Positions 40,126-50,869 of a stretch of DNA of 64,000 bases are shown piece after piece. The stretch comes from Branchinecta lynchi (Eukaryota; Arthropoda; Branchiopoda; Anostraca; Branchinectidae). Made by a program: the position numbers and the translations under genes. Every line of letters begins with the position of its first letter. Position 1 is the stretch's first letter. The notes below the pieces were generated by a model, which was given only the letters and a program-made list of their open reading frames with translations, was not told where the DNA came from and did no database searches. The stretch is from NCBI GenBank assembly GCA_023053575.1, contig JAKZAP010000016.1:5514046-5578045 (forward strand), in the 5' to 3' direction.

Positions 40126-40332
40126 TGAATGGCTAATCATCTGAGAAAACCATGTTTAGATCTGGATTCAGCATGTGTGTTTACCCCTATCCGTCATATC
40201 TACTTTGAAGCTGATCGAAAGTTCATGCTTAACTTCTGCAAAATGTCTGGTTTCGGCCGGATTCCGGATGTAGCTACTTATCCGGCAAAAAACTAAATCC
40301 CAAAACGAATTTATTATATCTCATTACCTCTA

Positions 40333-40764
40333 TATGAATGAATGAATGAATGATTTATTTGCACATTAAAGCCATCCGGCCATTATACAACAAAACGAAA
40401 CAAAAAGTGAACAATCTTACATGCGCATATACACACTAACAAACTCTTAATATTTTTAATTTACACTGAATACTTTATTAGCACTAAAAACACAATTTCC
40501 CTATCAAAAGAAATCTTTCCGGTGTTTAAAAGCTAACCTGGGGAACTTCCCAATAATTCTTATTTCTTTAAAATCTTTACTTCCCATCATTTTAATAATC
40601 CATTTCTTATCAGTTCCCCCCACCCCGAAAATCTCCTCCCTTAGCCCCCGTAACTCTCTACAATCACACGAAAGGTGGCATATATCCTCGTTCGTTTCTC
40701 CACACATAGGACAGAAGTAGTAAGGACCCGATCTTTCCTCTTTTTTCCCCATATAATTTCTCTA
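40333..40764 (-). mobile_element. LINE 3' end, (TTCA)n-tailed, with terminal zinc knuckle
   Basis: The minus strand ends in a (TTCA)n tail (plus GAATGAATGAATGAATG). An 82-codon frame at 40504-40752 encodes a CPMCGETNEDICHLSCDC knuckle near residues 14-31, as in the C-terminal part of many non-LTR polyproteins. Flanked by ACCTCTA on both sides (40326-40332 and 40765-40771), a probable target duplication. Confidence 0.75.
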
Positions 40765-41845
40765 ACCTCTAATCAAATTCAGATGAGGATTCCGGGCGAA
40801 CTATTTGTCCGTCGAGAAAAAAATAATTTTCATAAACGGATTCAGCATGCATCCTTACCACTACATCGAAACTCTAATCAACTTCAGATAAAACTTTTAC
40901 TTAATTATTTTCCGGTTTCAGCCAGGTTCCGGGCGAACTATATGTCCGGGTAGAAAACGATCGTCACATACCGAATCAGCATGTCTTCGTACCCCTAAAT
41001 CGAACATTTATCCAACTTCAAATATAACTTGTACTTTTAACAAGTGTTCCGGTTTTGGCCGGATTCCGGGCGAACTTGTCTGGGTAGAAAATTATTGTGA
41101 TGTATGGATTCAGCATTTCTTCTTACCCCTAATTCTTAAATCATTTAATCAACTTGAAATAAAACTTTTTGTTTTAACCAATTTTCCGGTTTTGGCCGGA
41201 TTCCGGACGAACTAATTGCCCAGCGAGAAAATAAGTTTCATATATAGATTCAGCGTTGTCTCCTTATTTTTAGATCGACTATCTCATTGGCTTTGTATAC
41301 TGTTTTTTTCGTCCCTTAATTTGAAATCCCTCCCCCACCCCTAAATATATAGCAATGGGTCCAATCTACGAACTTGACCTGTACTTTGACCCAACGGATT
41401 CTCACACCGAGTTTCAACAAAACATCGCTATCGCTTTGAGAGCTATCGTGGTAACAGACAGACGGACGGACGGACAACTTTAAGAAGTCATAGGTGTCCC
41501 ATCACTTACGTTTTGGGATCATAAAAGGTGGGAAAACCGAGCAAAAGAAAGTAAGTCTACCGTGTCTTAGAAAAAAAAAAAAACTTTTCAAGCTTCCATG
41601 TCCTTATGTGTTAAATAGTTGTTAGCGGACCTTGAAGGTTTGCGTTGCATGACTGGCAAAACCCGGTTCGGTCGAAAAAGTGAAAAAAAGTACAAAACGA
41701 ACAAAAAAGTACAAAACGAAACAATGGCGAAAGATTGAGCTTTTAGCAGCGTACAGTTCCATAAGGTAGCTGAAGAAATTCAAAAGGTAGAATAAGCAAG
41801 AGGGGCTCTTTAAAGCAATATAAGTAGTGAACTGATGACAAAAAT

Positions 41846-41912
41846 GCTCCTCCGGCGGGATTTGAACCCATGTCCTTCGACTTCTGAATCTGATTCAAAA
41901 CTACCCCGGGAT
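41846..41912 (-). pseudogene. tRNA-related sequence in a dispersed repeat
   Basis: Minus strand ends GGGTTCAAATCCCGCCGGAG, GAGCA, a good B-box and acceptor-like 3' end. The 5' half does not fold. The flanking TAAGTAGTGAACTGAT...ACAAAAATGCTCCTC is the same as beside the tRNA-Thr-like genes at 54.6 and 55.3 kb, so it is a diverged member of that family. Confidence 0.5.
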
Positions 41913-42044
41913 GATCTGTCACTGTAAAAGTCCCTGTGTCATAGATCAGGAGCTCCGATGATCGTGTGTTTGCAGTAATGGAAGTCATCCCACAAATAAT
42001 ACTTCGATTTACTTAAGTACCGAACTTCTTTCGAACCAATTCGA

Positions 42045-42220
42045 ACCAATGAGAAGACTTTCCCAGATACCACAATCAGTTACCACACGTCGGAACCGCG
42101 GTATCTGAACATTAGATACTACGGTAATTGGGCAGATACCATGGTAACTGGAAAAGTATACCAGATACCATGGTAACCGCTTTATGGTATCAGCTACCAT
42201 GGTATCTACGAAAACGAAGA
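42045..42220. repeat. Degenerate TACCATGGTA repeats
   Basis: Several copies of the palindrome TACCATGGTA (or CCGCGGTA variants) spaced by 20-45 bp, with GATACCATGGTAAC units near 42137 and 42167 and CTACCATGGTATCTAC near 42190. No gene seen. Confidence 0.6.
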
Positions 42221-42363
42221 TGTAATGAAAACTCTGACAGTGCAGTGGAGAGAACGCTAGTGAGTTGTTTACTCCGGTGACGAAGGGCGCAGAAATATCC
42301 ATCTCTGCGTTTGCGGTCTCAGCAGGACTCATCCTTGCTGATTTATCCGCATTGAGTCACTTT

Positions 42364-42810
42364 TCACAGAAAAGTAATTTTTTCTGACCCGCCGTTTGAA
42401 AAGCGGAGTATGTAAAACAAAATAAAATAATTAAATAAAACACTACAAATACAATATACAATTTTTCTTTCATCGTCCAGAAAAGAATGTAGAGTGTCAT
42501 GTGCTGGCTGGGCCCTGTCCAGGGTTGGTCACCAAGAACCAGGGTGTACGAGTTACTTCAGGATACTTTGGGTTACTTTTGGTTACATTGGGTTGCTTTG
42601 GGTTACATTGCATTGGGTTACATTGGGTTGCTTTGGGTTACATTAGGTTACATTGGGTTACTTTGAGATACTTTTGGGTTACTTTCCAGGGTGTATGAAG
42701 TTACTTTTGGTGACCAACCCTGGGGCCCTGTTGTCCATGATGATGTTCTGTATGTTTTTGTCCTGTATGTCATTGATGTGATTTTTACGACACCGGTCCA
42801 ATGCTTTTTT
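42364..42810 (-). mobile_element. LINE 3' tail copy 2, interrupted by a MITE
   Basis: Shares GACCCGCC...GAAAAGCGGAGTATG and AGAATGTAGAGTGTCATGTG with 16864-17345 over about 150 bp. The (TTAC)n tail is shorter. The MITE at 42519-42723 splits it at the GGCCCTGT word. Confidence 0.65.
42519..42723. mobile_element. 205-bp MITE made of about 10-bp GGGTTACTTT units
   Basis: Perfect inverted ends CCAGGGTTGGTCACCAA. Interior is degenerate tandem GGGTTACTTT/GGGTTACATT. Flanked by GGCCCTGT at 42511-42518 and 42724-42731. The uninterrupted paralogue at 17018-17035 has GGCCCTGT once, confirming the insertion and its 8-bp duplication. Confidence 0.92.
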
Positions 42811-42818
42811 GTTCGCAG

Positions 42819-43001
42819 GGCTCATCAGGTTCCAGCTCTTCTAGTGGCAGTGGTGACACCAGTGGAAGCTCCGGTGGCACCGTCATTTCCAGTGGGACAC
42901 TAGTCACTAGCATGGATCGACCCACGGTCCGAGTGTCCATGGTTCAGTTACTACTGCACTATCTTAGGATAAGACCTATTGTAGCGAACGATCGAACTTG
43001 A
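42819..43001 (+). CDS. Host gene, last visible exon (Ser/Gly-rich, ends in stop)
   Basis: The acceptor GCTTTTTTGTTCGCAG sits just after the LINE/MITE complex. The exon continues in phase 0 from 38075-38337, and its Ser/Gly run (GSSGSSSSSGSGDTSGSSGG) extends the run that ends the previous exon, which supports the joint. It closes with a short amphipathic tail (VSMVQLLLHYLRIRP) and TGA at 42999-43001. No polyadenylation signal is obvious nearby, so a further donor inside the exon cannot be excluded. Function unknown. Confidence 0.6.
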   Translation, partial: GSSGSSSSSGSGDTSGSSGGTVISSGTLVTSMDRPTVRVSMVQLLLHYLRIRPIVANDRT

Positions 43002-43099
43002 TGTCAGGATTGCTTACTTTGGAAGAGATAATACATTTATGAAAAATAATTCAAACATACTTCAATGCGGGATTTCAGATGAACTGGAAACAATCGTAG

Positions 43100-43350
43100 G
43101 ACCTGTTTGTGTTCCGGTATTTTAAAATAGTTGAATCCTTTGAAACTAGGCTCGAAAAAATTCCCACGGCTTTAGCTGTTTTAAGCCTTTTTCCAGACCC
43201 ATTGACTTCTAGCAAAATTGGCGAAAAAATTACATAATCTTTTTTTCTGATGAATGAGCTGTGCTCAAACAGCCGTCGAAAGCATAATACGCATCGAAGG
43301 AAGCGAAACAAGACAAGTACGGTCCATATGAAATTCGGGTCCCCGGGGCT
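43100..43350 (+). repeat. Family 4 repeat, copy 2
   Basis: Contains CGGCTTTAGCTGTTTTAAGC, CCATTGACTTCTAGC, TTTTTTCTGATG and AAATTCGGGTCCCCGGGG in the same order as 47108-47405 and 60040-60240. Confidence 0.6.
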
Positions 43351-43634
43351 TAAAAAATTAAGTAGCGATTGCGGAAGTAGATTAGTTGCGTTTTTGTTCG
43401 TCTTTTCGTTCGAAGTTTTGATGGCTTTTTACTTGTTTTGCGTTTTGTAAAATGGTCCTAAGACCTACTGTTTGATAATTTCCCGTTAAACATTCCTTCA
43501 GCCCAAGCTGACTGCATAGTGCAAAACGGATAGAGCTATATTTCGGGGCTTCTTGGCAAGGGTCCTCTTTAGGCTCAAGCCGCTCAAGTAGGAGAAGGAA
43601 TAGATGTTCCTTCGGCCCAAGCTGACTGCGAATC

Positions 43635-43712
43635 ATATTTGACGGTGCAAAACGGATAAGCCAGCTACATTTCAAAATGTAGCTGGCTTATCCGTTTTGC
43701 ACCGTCAAATAT
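43635..43712. repeat. Near-perfect 78-bp palindrome
   Basis: Two 38-bp arms (ATATTTGACGGTGCAAAACG... and its exact complement) around a 2-base centre. Related words (TGCAAAACGGATA, TATCCGTTTTGC) occur at 43522 and 43892. Could extrude as a cruciform. Confidence 0.9.
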
Positions 43713-43915
43713 TGGAAGAAGATTGTGGGAAACACCAAATTTTGTGGAAACACTTATGATCGAAGTGCCTTATTGCGAACTTGCTTCCCAAAAGTTATTT
43801 TTTCCGACTTGAGCGGCTTTGGCCTTAGAGCCTGCAGAGGACCCTTGGCGAGAATGTCCGAAGTGTAGCTCTAATAAAATCCATCTGACGTATCCGTTTT
43901 GCGCTATGAAATATA

Positions 43916-44211
43916 GAGCGTGTTCCATCCTACTTACCGTAGTTACTACGCATGACGTCACGAATTCTGGCATTTTGCCGTCAAGGCTGGAACGATTTTT
44001 CTATTTTCCAGCAGAATATCATGCCACGGGCGAATCCGACCAATCACGTTACATAGATCCGTAGTTACTACGCTCCCGAGCGTGGTAAGCAAATAGTTAC
44101 TATTAGTTACTATTTCGAGAAGGCTGGAATGGTCAGCGTAGTAACTATTGGTGAGGTTGGAACGGAAATAGTAACTAATAGTTACTATTTGTAGAAGGGT
44201 GGAACACGCTC
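43916..44211. mobile_element. GAGCGTGTTCCA-ended MITE, copy 1
   Basis: Ends GAGCGTGTTCCATCCT and, in complement, GAGCGTGTTCCACCCT. The interior has repeated TAGTTACTA palindrome-like words. Contains the uninterrupted site TCCATCCTACTTACCGTAG that is occupied by another MITE at 45692 in the second copy. Confidence 0.75.
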
Positions 44212-44483
44212 ATAATTCCCGTTGTTGTCAAAAAGGCAAACGCCGACATCGCCTTTTTCCGAAAAAGGAAACTTGGTAGCTAGCTAAGTTGCGTTCTCCT
44301 TTTGGTTTTTTGCCTTGCGACTTTTGTCTATTTACCCCAAAATCCAGTAAAAGATGGATTTGAGTCAAAGTGATAAGCAGTATTTAGGGACCATCTCGGA
44401 TTTTAAAGATGGAAAATTTACAGTACAAGTAAAAGGGCATATGTCAAAGTTGACATTTTATCGAAGAAAAGCGGAAAGTCATT

Positions 44484-44650
44484 AGTAAGAAAGTAAGTAA
44501 GTAATTTATTTCTGACCCGCCATTTGAAAAGCGGAGTATGTAAAGTAAAATAAAAGATTTTAAAGTAAAATAAAAGAATTTAACAAAATACAACAAAACA
44601 GAACATACAATAGTAGTAACGGCTACTATACAAGTAGGTACTACGGGATA
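44484..44650 (-). mobile_element. LINE 3' tail, (TTAC)n-ended, copy 3
   Basis: AAGTAAGTAAGTAA tail followed by GACCCGCCATTTGAAAAGCG, GAGTATG, as in 16864-17345; short 5'-truncated fragment. Confidence 0.6.
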
Positions 44651-45659
44651 CAAGATACAAGTAGTAGCGGCTACTTACAAAAACGCGAAAATGTCCAAGA
44701 AGGCCAGAAAAAGGCTAGAAGCTAGCCCAAAAAGGGAAAGGCAAAGCCGAACAAAAACGCAACTATTGCCTTATAAAAAGTAAAACATATCCTAGACCAT
44801 TTTCATGTCAGGATTCCTTACATTGGTAAAACGTAAAACACACTGATTCAGTGTGGGGATCCAGAGGAATGGTTTACACTAGCTCCACTAGAGGACACGA
44901 ACATCCCTACTGAAACTCAACCAGTCATTAACGAGCGCTGGCTCTGATCTGATCCTCTATGTTTGCACCGCATCTTAGCCTTACTAGAATTTTCTACGTC
45001 CGCCACTGAACACACGAACAGTTGTCTGACGCTTCTCTCGCGAAGCGAGCTGGGCGGCGCTGCGACGGAGGCCCATTTTTGATGCATGGGAAGGATAGGT
45101 CTTCGCATTTCTCTCTAGAGTTATTTTGCTCTGTGGTAATACTAATCTGTTCGTACGCGATTTGGGAAAGCTTTCGTGTACTAGGCTCTCGTAGGGCAAG
45201 CGATGTTTATAAATAATACTGCCTCTTAATCCTCGTAAAGTTCATATGCTCAGTTAATCTCTGCTTTTGTATTCTGTGATATATTTATTGGTTATTTATT
45301 GCTGCTTGATGTTTAGTTGAATACAGAGGAAATCATTGGAATGTCTTTGCTTAGTTTATATTCTATAATTAATATTTGCACTTGCACGCCAATAATCAGT
45401 AGCGAGAATCATACTCGTGATTTACAGGATGGGAATCCAACGTCGAATTTATATGACCTTGAACTTGGCCTGAAAACCTTACAAGAAAGTTTCTGTGTAG
45501 TCCAAAACAGGTCCTGGATCACTCAGGGTTTCCTTCTTGACAGTTAGGACCGTTATAGGACTGCCTTGAAAGTTCCTTCCATCCTTTTTAGACCAGGTTC
45601 GAGGTTGTGTAAATTCGACATTGGATACCTCTCCTGTATTTAAACCGCATCACATATGT
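44651..45659. other. No gene recognised
   Basis: Includes a GC-richer stretch at 45030-45080 (TCTCGCGAAGCGAG inverted word). A 76-codon frame at 45317-45547 begins with a hydrophobic stretch that could pass for a signal peptide, but there is no splice or codon support. Not called. Confidence 0.35.
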
Positions 45660-46300
45660 AACTGTTACTGTTGTGGTGTTCCACCCTGCTTCAGTCTACC
45701 ACAAATCCCTGATTTTTGGATACCCCATGCCAAATGCTGGATATCTCTAGCATTCGGCATAGCCTATGCCTAATGCTGGATACCCTATGTCAAACGCTGG
45801 AGACCTGTTTCCAATAAGATATTGATGATTTGATGAAGCTCTGAAATCAACCAATCAGAATTAACCTATAGTGAAATAGGTCAGGGTTAGAGTACCAACA
45901 GGTATCCAGCGTTTGGCATAGGGTATCCAGCGTTAGGCATAGGCTATGCCAAATGTTAGATATATCCAGCGTTAGGCATTGGGTATCGAAAAATCAGGGG
46001 TTTGTGGTAGACTGTCCTGCTTACCTTAGTTACTACGCATGAAGTCACGGCTCCCGGCTTCTTGGCATCAGGGCTGGAAGGCATTTTTCTCTTTTGGGCA
46101 AAACATCTTGCCACTGGGTAATCGGGCCAATCACGTCACAGAGATCGTAGTTACTACGCTGCCAAGCATGGTAAGCAAATAGTTACTAATAGTTACCATT
46201 TCGGAAAGGTCGGAACCGTGAGCGTAGTAACTTTTCACGAGGTTGAAACGAAATCTGTAACTATTAGTTACAATTGTTAAGAGGGTGGAATACGCTCTGT
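45660..46300. mobile_element. GAGCGTGTTCCA-ended MITE, copy 2, interrupted
   Basis: Same TAGTTACTACGCATGA and ATCACGTCACAGAGATCGTA blocks and right end GGGTGGAATACGCTC as copy 1. Split near its left end by the MITE at 45692-46014. Confidence 0.75.
45692..46014. mobile_element. CAGTCTACC-ended MITE, copy 1
   Basis: Inverted ends of about 30 bp starting CAGTCTACCACAAATCCCTG. Interior is built of repeated ATGCC(A/T)AA(T/C)GCTGGATA units in both orientations, so the whole element is self-complementary. Flanks CCCTGCTT/TCCTGCTT form an 8-bp duplication with one difference. Confidence 0.85.
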
Positions 46301-46302
46301 GA

Positions 46303-46540
46303 GAAGTTTTATAATAGATAGCACAAGGATGCGTGGTTTCAACAGATAAAACTGAGGATCTTAGCTGTTATGTTTTTAAAGTGTTACACGCTAAAACGTT
46401 ATGCATACAAAAAGAGCCAAAACACCGCCGAAAATACATCTGCTGACTTCTTTGTTTATCATCGTGATATTACAATCGGAAAAGTCCCAGATGCTTTTTT
46501 GGTGTTTTTTTTTTTATCTTCATGACAATAGTTTCGTTTT
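46303..46540. mobile_element. MITE-A copy 4
   Basis: AGCACAAGGATGCGTGGTTT, AAAACGTTATGCATAC, AGAGCCAAAA and a CTTTTTTGGTGTTTTTTTTT stem, in the order seen in copies 1 and 2. Confidence 0.65.
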
Positions 46541-46542
46541 TA

Positions 46543-47107
46543 TGGCACTTGTCGTCCGGCCAAGGGCCATATACCGATCACTTTTCCGTCGGTCGGGCGG
46601 TCGCTCAGTCCGGTATTTGCGAGTTAGGGTACTTCCAGATGTTCCCTTCTGATGGTGTAATGACGCTCAACCAAACCAAAGCAGGTTTCGATACCTTTTC
46701 GGGCACTGGTCTAGGTAATAATAGTTCGTTTAATTCCATATTATCTTTTTATAAAATAGTGGTAGATAGTCATACATGGTCACGGATAGGTTACAATTTT
46801 TTAATATGATATGATGGAATTACATGTGTACATCTGTGTACATAACACAGCTAAATAATTCGTTAAAATACTTTATGAAATAGGGAAGAAACGACTTCAG
46901 GTACCCACCGTTTATTTCGCATGCGTTTATTTTCGCATTTTCGCACCTTATGACGGTTTTGTGCATCACTGTTACGCAATTCTCGTCGAAAAAGGAGCAA
47001 ATTCTTAAGCTGTTGAAGACGAAATAATGGTTTGAATAAGCAAAAAATTTGTTAGGCTTGGCTTACCAGTAAATAGGTAAAAAGACAATATTGGCTTTCG
47101 CTAAAAC
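46543..47107. other. Family-2 head fragment, then nothing recognised
   Basis: GGCCAAGGGCCATATACCGA, GTCGGTCGGGCGGTC and GAGTTAGGGTACTTCCAGAT match the start of the family-2 block at 9030-9125; the rest of the family is absent. The remaining sequence has no recognised feature. Confidence 0.5.
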
Positions 47108-47405
47108 CTTAAAGGACCCCTCGCACTATTTACTTTTCAACTTGCATTATTTAGAATACTTGAATACTTTATAACTAGGCTGCGCATTCAACAAATCACC
47201 CACGGTTTTCGCTTTTCCGAGACCCGTTGACTTATAGCGAAAACAGGGACAAAAATGTACATAACCGGTATTTCTGATGTAAAGACTTCTTGCGCAGACA
47301 ACCGTCGACATCGTTATACACCTCGAAGGTAGCCAAACACGGCAAGTGTGAAAATAAGCGTGGTTTTGTTAGAGGGGTTAGAATGTACCGTACGAAGTCT
47401 GGAGT
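47108..47405 (+). repeat. Family 4 repeat, copy 3
   Basis: Starts CCTTAAAGGACCCCTCGCAC and runs through CACGGTTTTCGC, CCGTTGACTTATAGCGAAAA, AACCGGTATTTCTGATG to ACCGTACGAAGTCTGGAG, matching 59950-60230. Confidence 0.7.
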
Positions 47406-48046
47406 ACATGAGTGTGATCAGGAACGGATGGAGCAAATTTTGAAGAGTGATTTTTTATCACTATAAGGAAGGTGGGTAGATTCCTCAAGTTATGTATGAC
47501 TCACAGATCATTTTTTGTTGTTGTGGTTTTAAGTGATCGTTCTAATTAGGTTTCGTTTTTAGGTTATCGTTTTAATTACCCTCCTAGGCTTTTAGAGTAA
47601 TAAATATAAAATTATATCATATCATATACTTGACTTTTTCTTAAGCTGGCTTTGCCAGTCCACTTACCGTTCAGCAAGTCATTCGTCTTCTGTTTAAGTT
47701 CTAAATCTATAACTCAAACAAGATAGCTTCAGGGGGTCTTGTTTCTTGCTTTATATTTATTTTATGTAGTCTTACTAGTACGAAAAAATGAATAAATGAA
47801 TATCCATATCTTCAAATACAACCTGAAAAGCTACACGACACCCTCCCTTTCTCACCACCGAAATGATACTGCAGAAAATTCAGAGTAGCCTACAATCTGC
47901 AAAGAGTATGATAGAGTTATCTGCTAAAAAATATAAATAAGGATTAGAATCATTTTCGTGATAAGTTTATAAACTGAAATTAATAAAAATCATCGACCGC
48001 ATTATCAGTTCGTTGTTTCAGGTAGTGATAGAAAGAAGCTGAGAGC
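47406..48046. other. No gene recognised
   Basis: AT-rich, with a short ATATCATATCATATA word near 47615. The sequence just before 48047 may be the start of the truncated LINE. Confidence 0.35.
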
Positions 48047-49087
48047 TTGGTCACACTTGGCTCATTTACTGGCTTCTTGTGTTGCAAAAGTAGAAAAAAA
48101 GAAAAAGAACAAGATACAACTAAACAATTCTTCAACAATTCTTCCGTCTCTGCAACAAGTGGAGTGCCCCAGGGTAGTGTATTGGGACCATTACTATTCA
48201 ATATTTATATTAATGATTTAGTGTCCGACATTGATTCTGATATCGTGTTGTATACGGATGACACCAAGATGTACAGAGTCATCAGGAGTTCCCAAGATTC
48301 ACAGATACTCCAAAATGATCTTCACAAAATTGAACTTTGGATGCAAGTGTGGCTGATGGAAGTCAACGTCGAAAAAAGTCACCATCTTGGCCTGTGACCC
48401 TCTCACTTTAAAACTTTCTATAGTTTCAACAGCCAAACGATACCCGAATGCATGACCCAGCAGGATCTAGGGATCCTGATCGATGGGGATCTGCGTTTCT
48501 CGCAACATTACAACCTTACCATGAAAAAGTGTAATAGAATCCTTGGTGTACTTCGAAGAAACTTTACTTTTAAGCAGGATGGTTTGTTCTCACTTCTTTT
48601 CAAGTCGATGGTTCGCCCGATCACTGAATATGGCCACACCACAGTGAGGCCATATTACAATTGTGACATTGAGGCTTATGAAAAAATCCAACGGAGAGCT
48701 ACGAACTTCGTACCAGATCTGCGCGATCTCCCCTACCAAATGAGATTAGCCACGTTTTGCCGTCCCTCCGTTGCATACAGATTTTTTAGAGGAGACCTGA
48801 TTGAAACGTTCAAATTAATCAGTGGAAGTTATGACAATTTTGAAGTAACTGATTTAGTAAGATTCAGCATTAACCGTCATCATCGGGGGCACGCGTGCAA
48901 GCTTACAAAGTCAAGATTCCACAAGGACGTTTTTAAGTGGGGTTTTGGCAACAGAATTGTTGATCCTTGGAACAGCCTTACCGAAGATGCGGTTAATGCT
49001 GAATCGATCAATAGTTTTAAGTGCATTGTTGATGAGATTTTTAACTCTGATCAGTTCGACTACTCAAAATTTCTTAGAGTTATTTAG
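48047..49087 (+). pseudogene. Non-LTR reverse transcriptase, frameshifted remnant
   Basis: Two adjacent frames carry consecutive parts of one Jockey/CR1-like RT. In 48047-48397, SGVPQGSVLGPLLFNIYIND (palm) is followed by the catalytic block YTDDTK, with Thr where the usual motif has Ala (YADD). In 48452-49087 come the LGILIDGDLRFSQHY segment, the LLFKSMVRPITEYGHTTVRP block and an aromatic/basic tail ending near DPWNSL. Between them (48370-48450) the frame changes at least twice and stop codons appear, so the gene is dead. It is 5'-truncated, lacking endonuclease and fingers. Sequence differs from the LINE at 239-997, so it is a separate family. Confidence 0.85.
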
Positions 49088-49459
49088 AGGCGAAAGCCTT
49101 TTCTCTTGCTTTGTATTATTATAACTAATTTTGAATGTTGTTGTTTTAAATTCAGGAGATCAATTAGAGCAAAGCAGTATGTATAATTATGTTACAGGAA
49201 CCCTAATTGACCCTTAATTGTAGTCTGCTCATTATCCCCAAGCTGCCAGATGCTGCCACAAAGCCCATCAAATCTCACGTCCCCTTTGTTTGTCGAATAG
49301 GCGGCATGTTGACTTGAGCCCAGTGTTACCAAGCTCTCAACTGATCGTCACGACTTCACCGTTCTGCCCTTTCTTTCGGTTTATCAGAGTCATCTAGGTA
49401 AATTATTCTCTCCTGTGTAGTAGATCTTTTCACCGCTAGGTAGCGTCAAAGAGGTGTTG

Positions 49460-50500
49460 CTTTTTGGGATCCCAAAACGCAAGTGGAGTGATACCTATGA
49501 CATCACAAAAGTTGTCCGTCCGTCCGTCTGTGCGCACTATAACCCTCGAAGGGAATGAGATATTTTGATGGAACTTGGTGTGAGGATTGTTTGGGTCAAG
49601 AGTAAGGTCGAGTTCGTAGATGGACTCTGTAGCCCAACATTTAGGGGTGGGGGAGGGGGTTCAAATTAAGGGGAAAATGAAATATTTTTAAACAGCTAAT
49701 ATGATAGTCGATTATGGGGTAAGAAGACATGCTGAACATGATCTTGAAAACCATTTTGTTATCGGAAAAGTAGTTCGCCCGGAATCCGGCCAAAACCGGA
49801 AAGTTTGTTAAAAGTAAAAGTTTCATTTGAAATTGATTAGATGTTCGATTTCGGGGTAAGAAGACATGCTGAACACGGTGGTGAAAGCATTTTTTTTCGC
49901 CGGACAAGTAGTTAGCCCGGAATCCGGCCAAACAGAAAAGTCTGTTGAAAGTAAAAGTTTTATTTGAAGTTGATTAGATGTTCGATTTATGAGTAGGAAG
50001 ACATGCTGAACGCGATGATGAAAACCATTTTCTCGCAGGGCAAGTAGTTCGCCCAGAATTCGGCCAAAACCGGAAAGTTTGTTAAAAGTAAAAGTTTTAT
50101 CTGAAGTTGATTAGATATTCGATTAAGGAGAAAGAAGACATGCTGAACCCTTATGTGAACAGTATTTTTTACCTGGACAACTTGTTCGGCCGGAATCAGG
50201 CCAAACCGGAAAACTTGTTAAAAGCACAGGTTTTATTTGAAGTTGATTAGATGACAGATTTATGGTTAAGAAGACACGCTGAATCTGTATCTGACTATCT
50301 TTTTTTTTTTTTTTACCGGGACATATAAGTTGAAGTTCTACTTGAAGTTGATTAGATGTTCTTTATACGGATAAGGAGATACGCTGAATTCGTTTCTAAA
50401 CTTCCTTTTTTCTCTCTGGACAAGTATGGTAGTTCGTTCGCGATTGTCTGGATCAAATATTGTATTTTTGGGATCCCATCGAAACCTTTGGTCTTGTTTC
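49460..50500. repeat. GGGATCCC-family element, copy 7 (reverse orientation)
   Basis: Opens TTTTTGGGATCCCAAAACGC and closes TTTTTGGGATCCCATCGAAA, CCTTTGGTCTTGTTTC, with six degenerate 137-bp units and a 15-base T run. Confidence 0.78.
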
Positions 50501-50869
50501 ACAAGCCAGTTAAGCCAAGAAAATGCTTTGCAGAAACTTGGATCTGGGTTTTTCACTCAGTTCTGTTCACGTACCCAGTGGCCGGACGGTAGCCTAGTGA
50601 TTGAAGATCAGCGGACGGTTCTTGCTATGTTTGACCTTTTTAAATTTATCGAGCTATTTGTCAATTCGCCTTATTCCAGCTACGTGCTCTTAGTGAAATA
50701 GTTTCCGAAGTCCCATTTGTCTCATTATCAGAACTTGTGACAGATTGTAAAAATATGGATTCATGACAAAAGGCAGAACGCTGTAGCTTGCACTTTCCGC
50801 TCCAGAGACAGTGCAAAACACGTAGGCTATTACCTGGGAAGCAGATTGCAGATTTCTACTCAACTACCT

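Larger units (their letters stand above)
39503..41527. repeat. GGGATCCC-family element, copy 6, with three nested insertions
   Basis: Begins ACAAGACCAAAGGTTTAGAT and ends CCATCACTTACGTTTTGGGA, TCATAAAA. Family sequence is interrupted by a hAT-like MITE (39566-39748), a foldback element (39826-40125) and a LINE 3' tail (40333-40764). The order of flanking family segments matches the uninterrupted copy at 55729-56585. Confidence 0.75.

Noticed and set aside
42519..42723. Telomere-like GGGTTA repeats
   Set aside because: The words are about 10 bp (GGGTTACTTT), bounded by inverted ends and a target duplication, so this is a MITE and not interstitial telomere sequence.
45317..45547. 76-codon frame with signal-peptide-like start
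   Set aside because: Short, isolated, no consensus or splice evidence.
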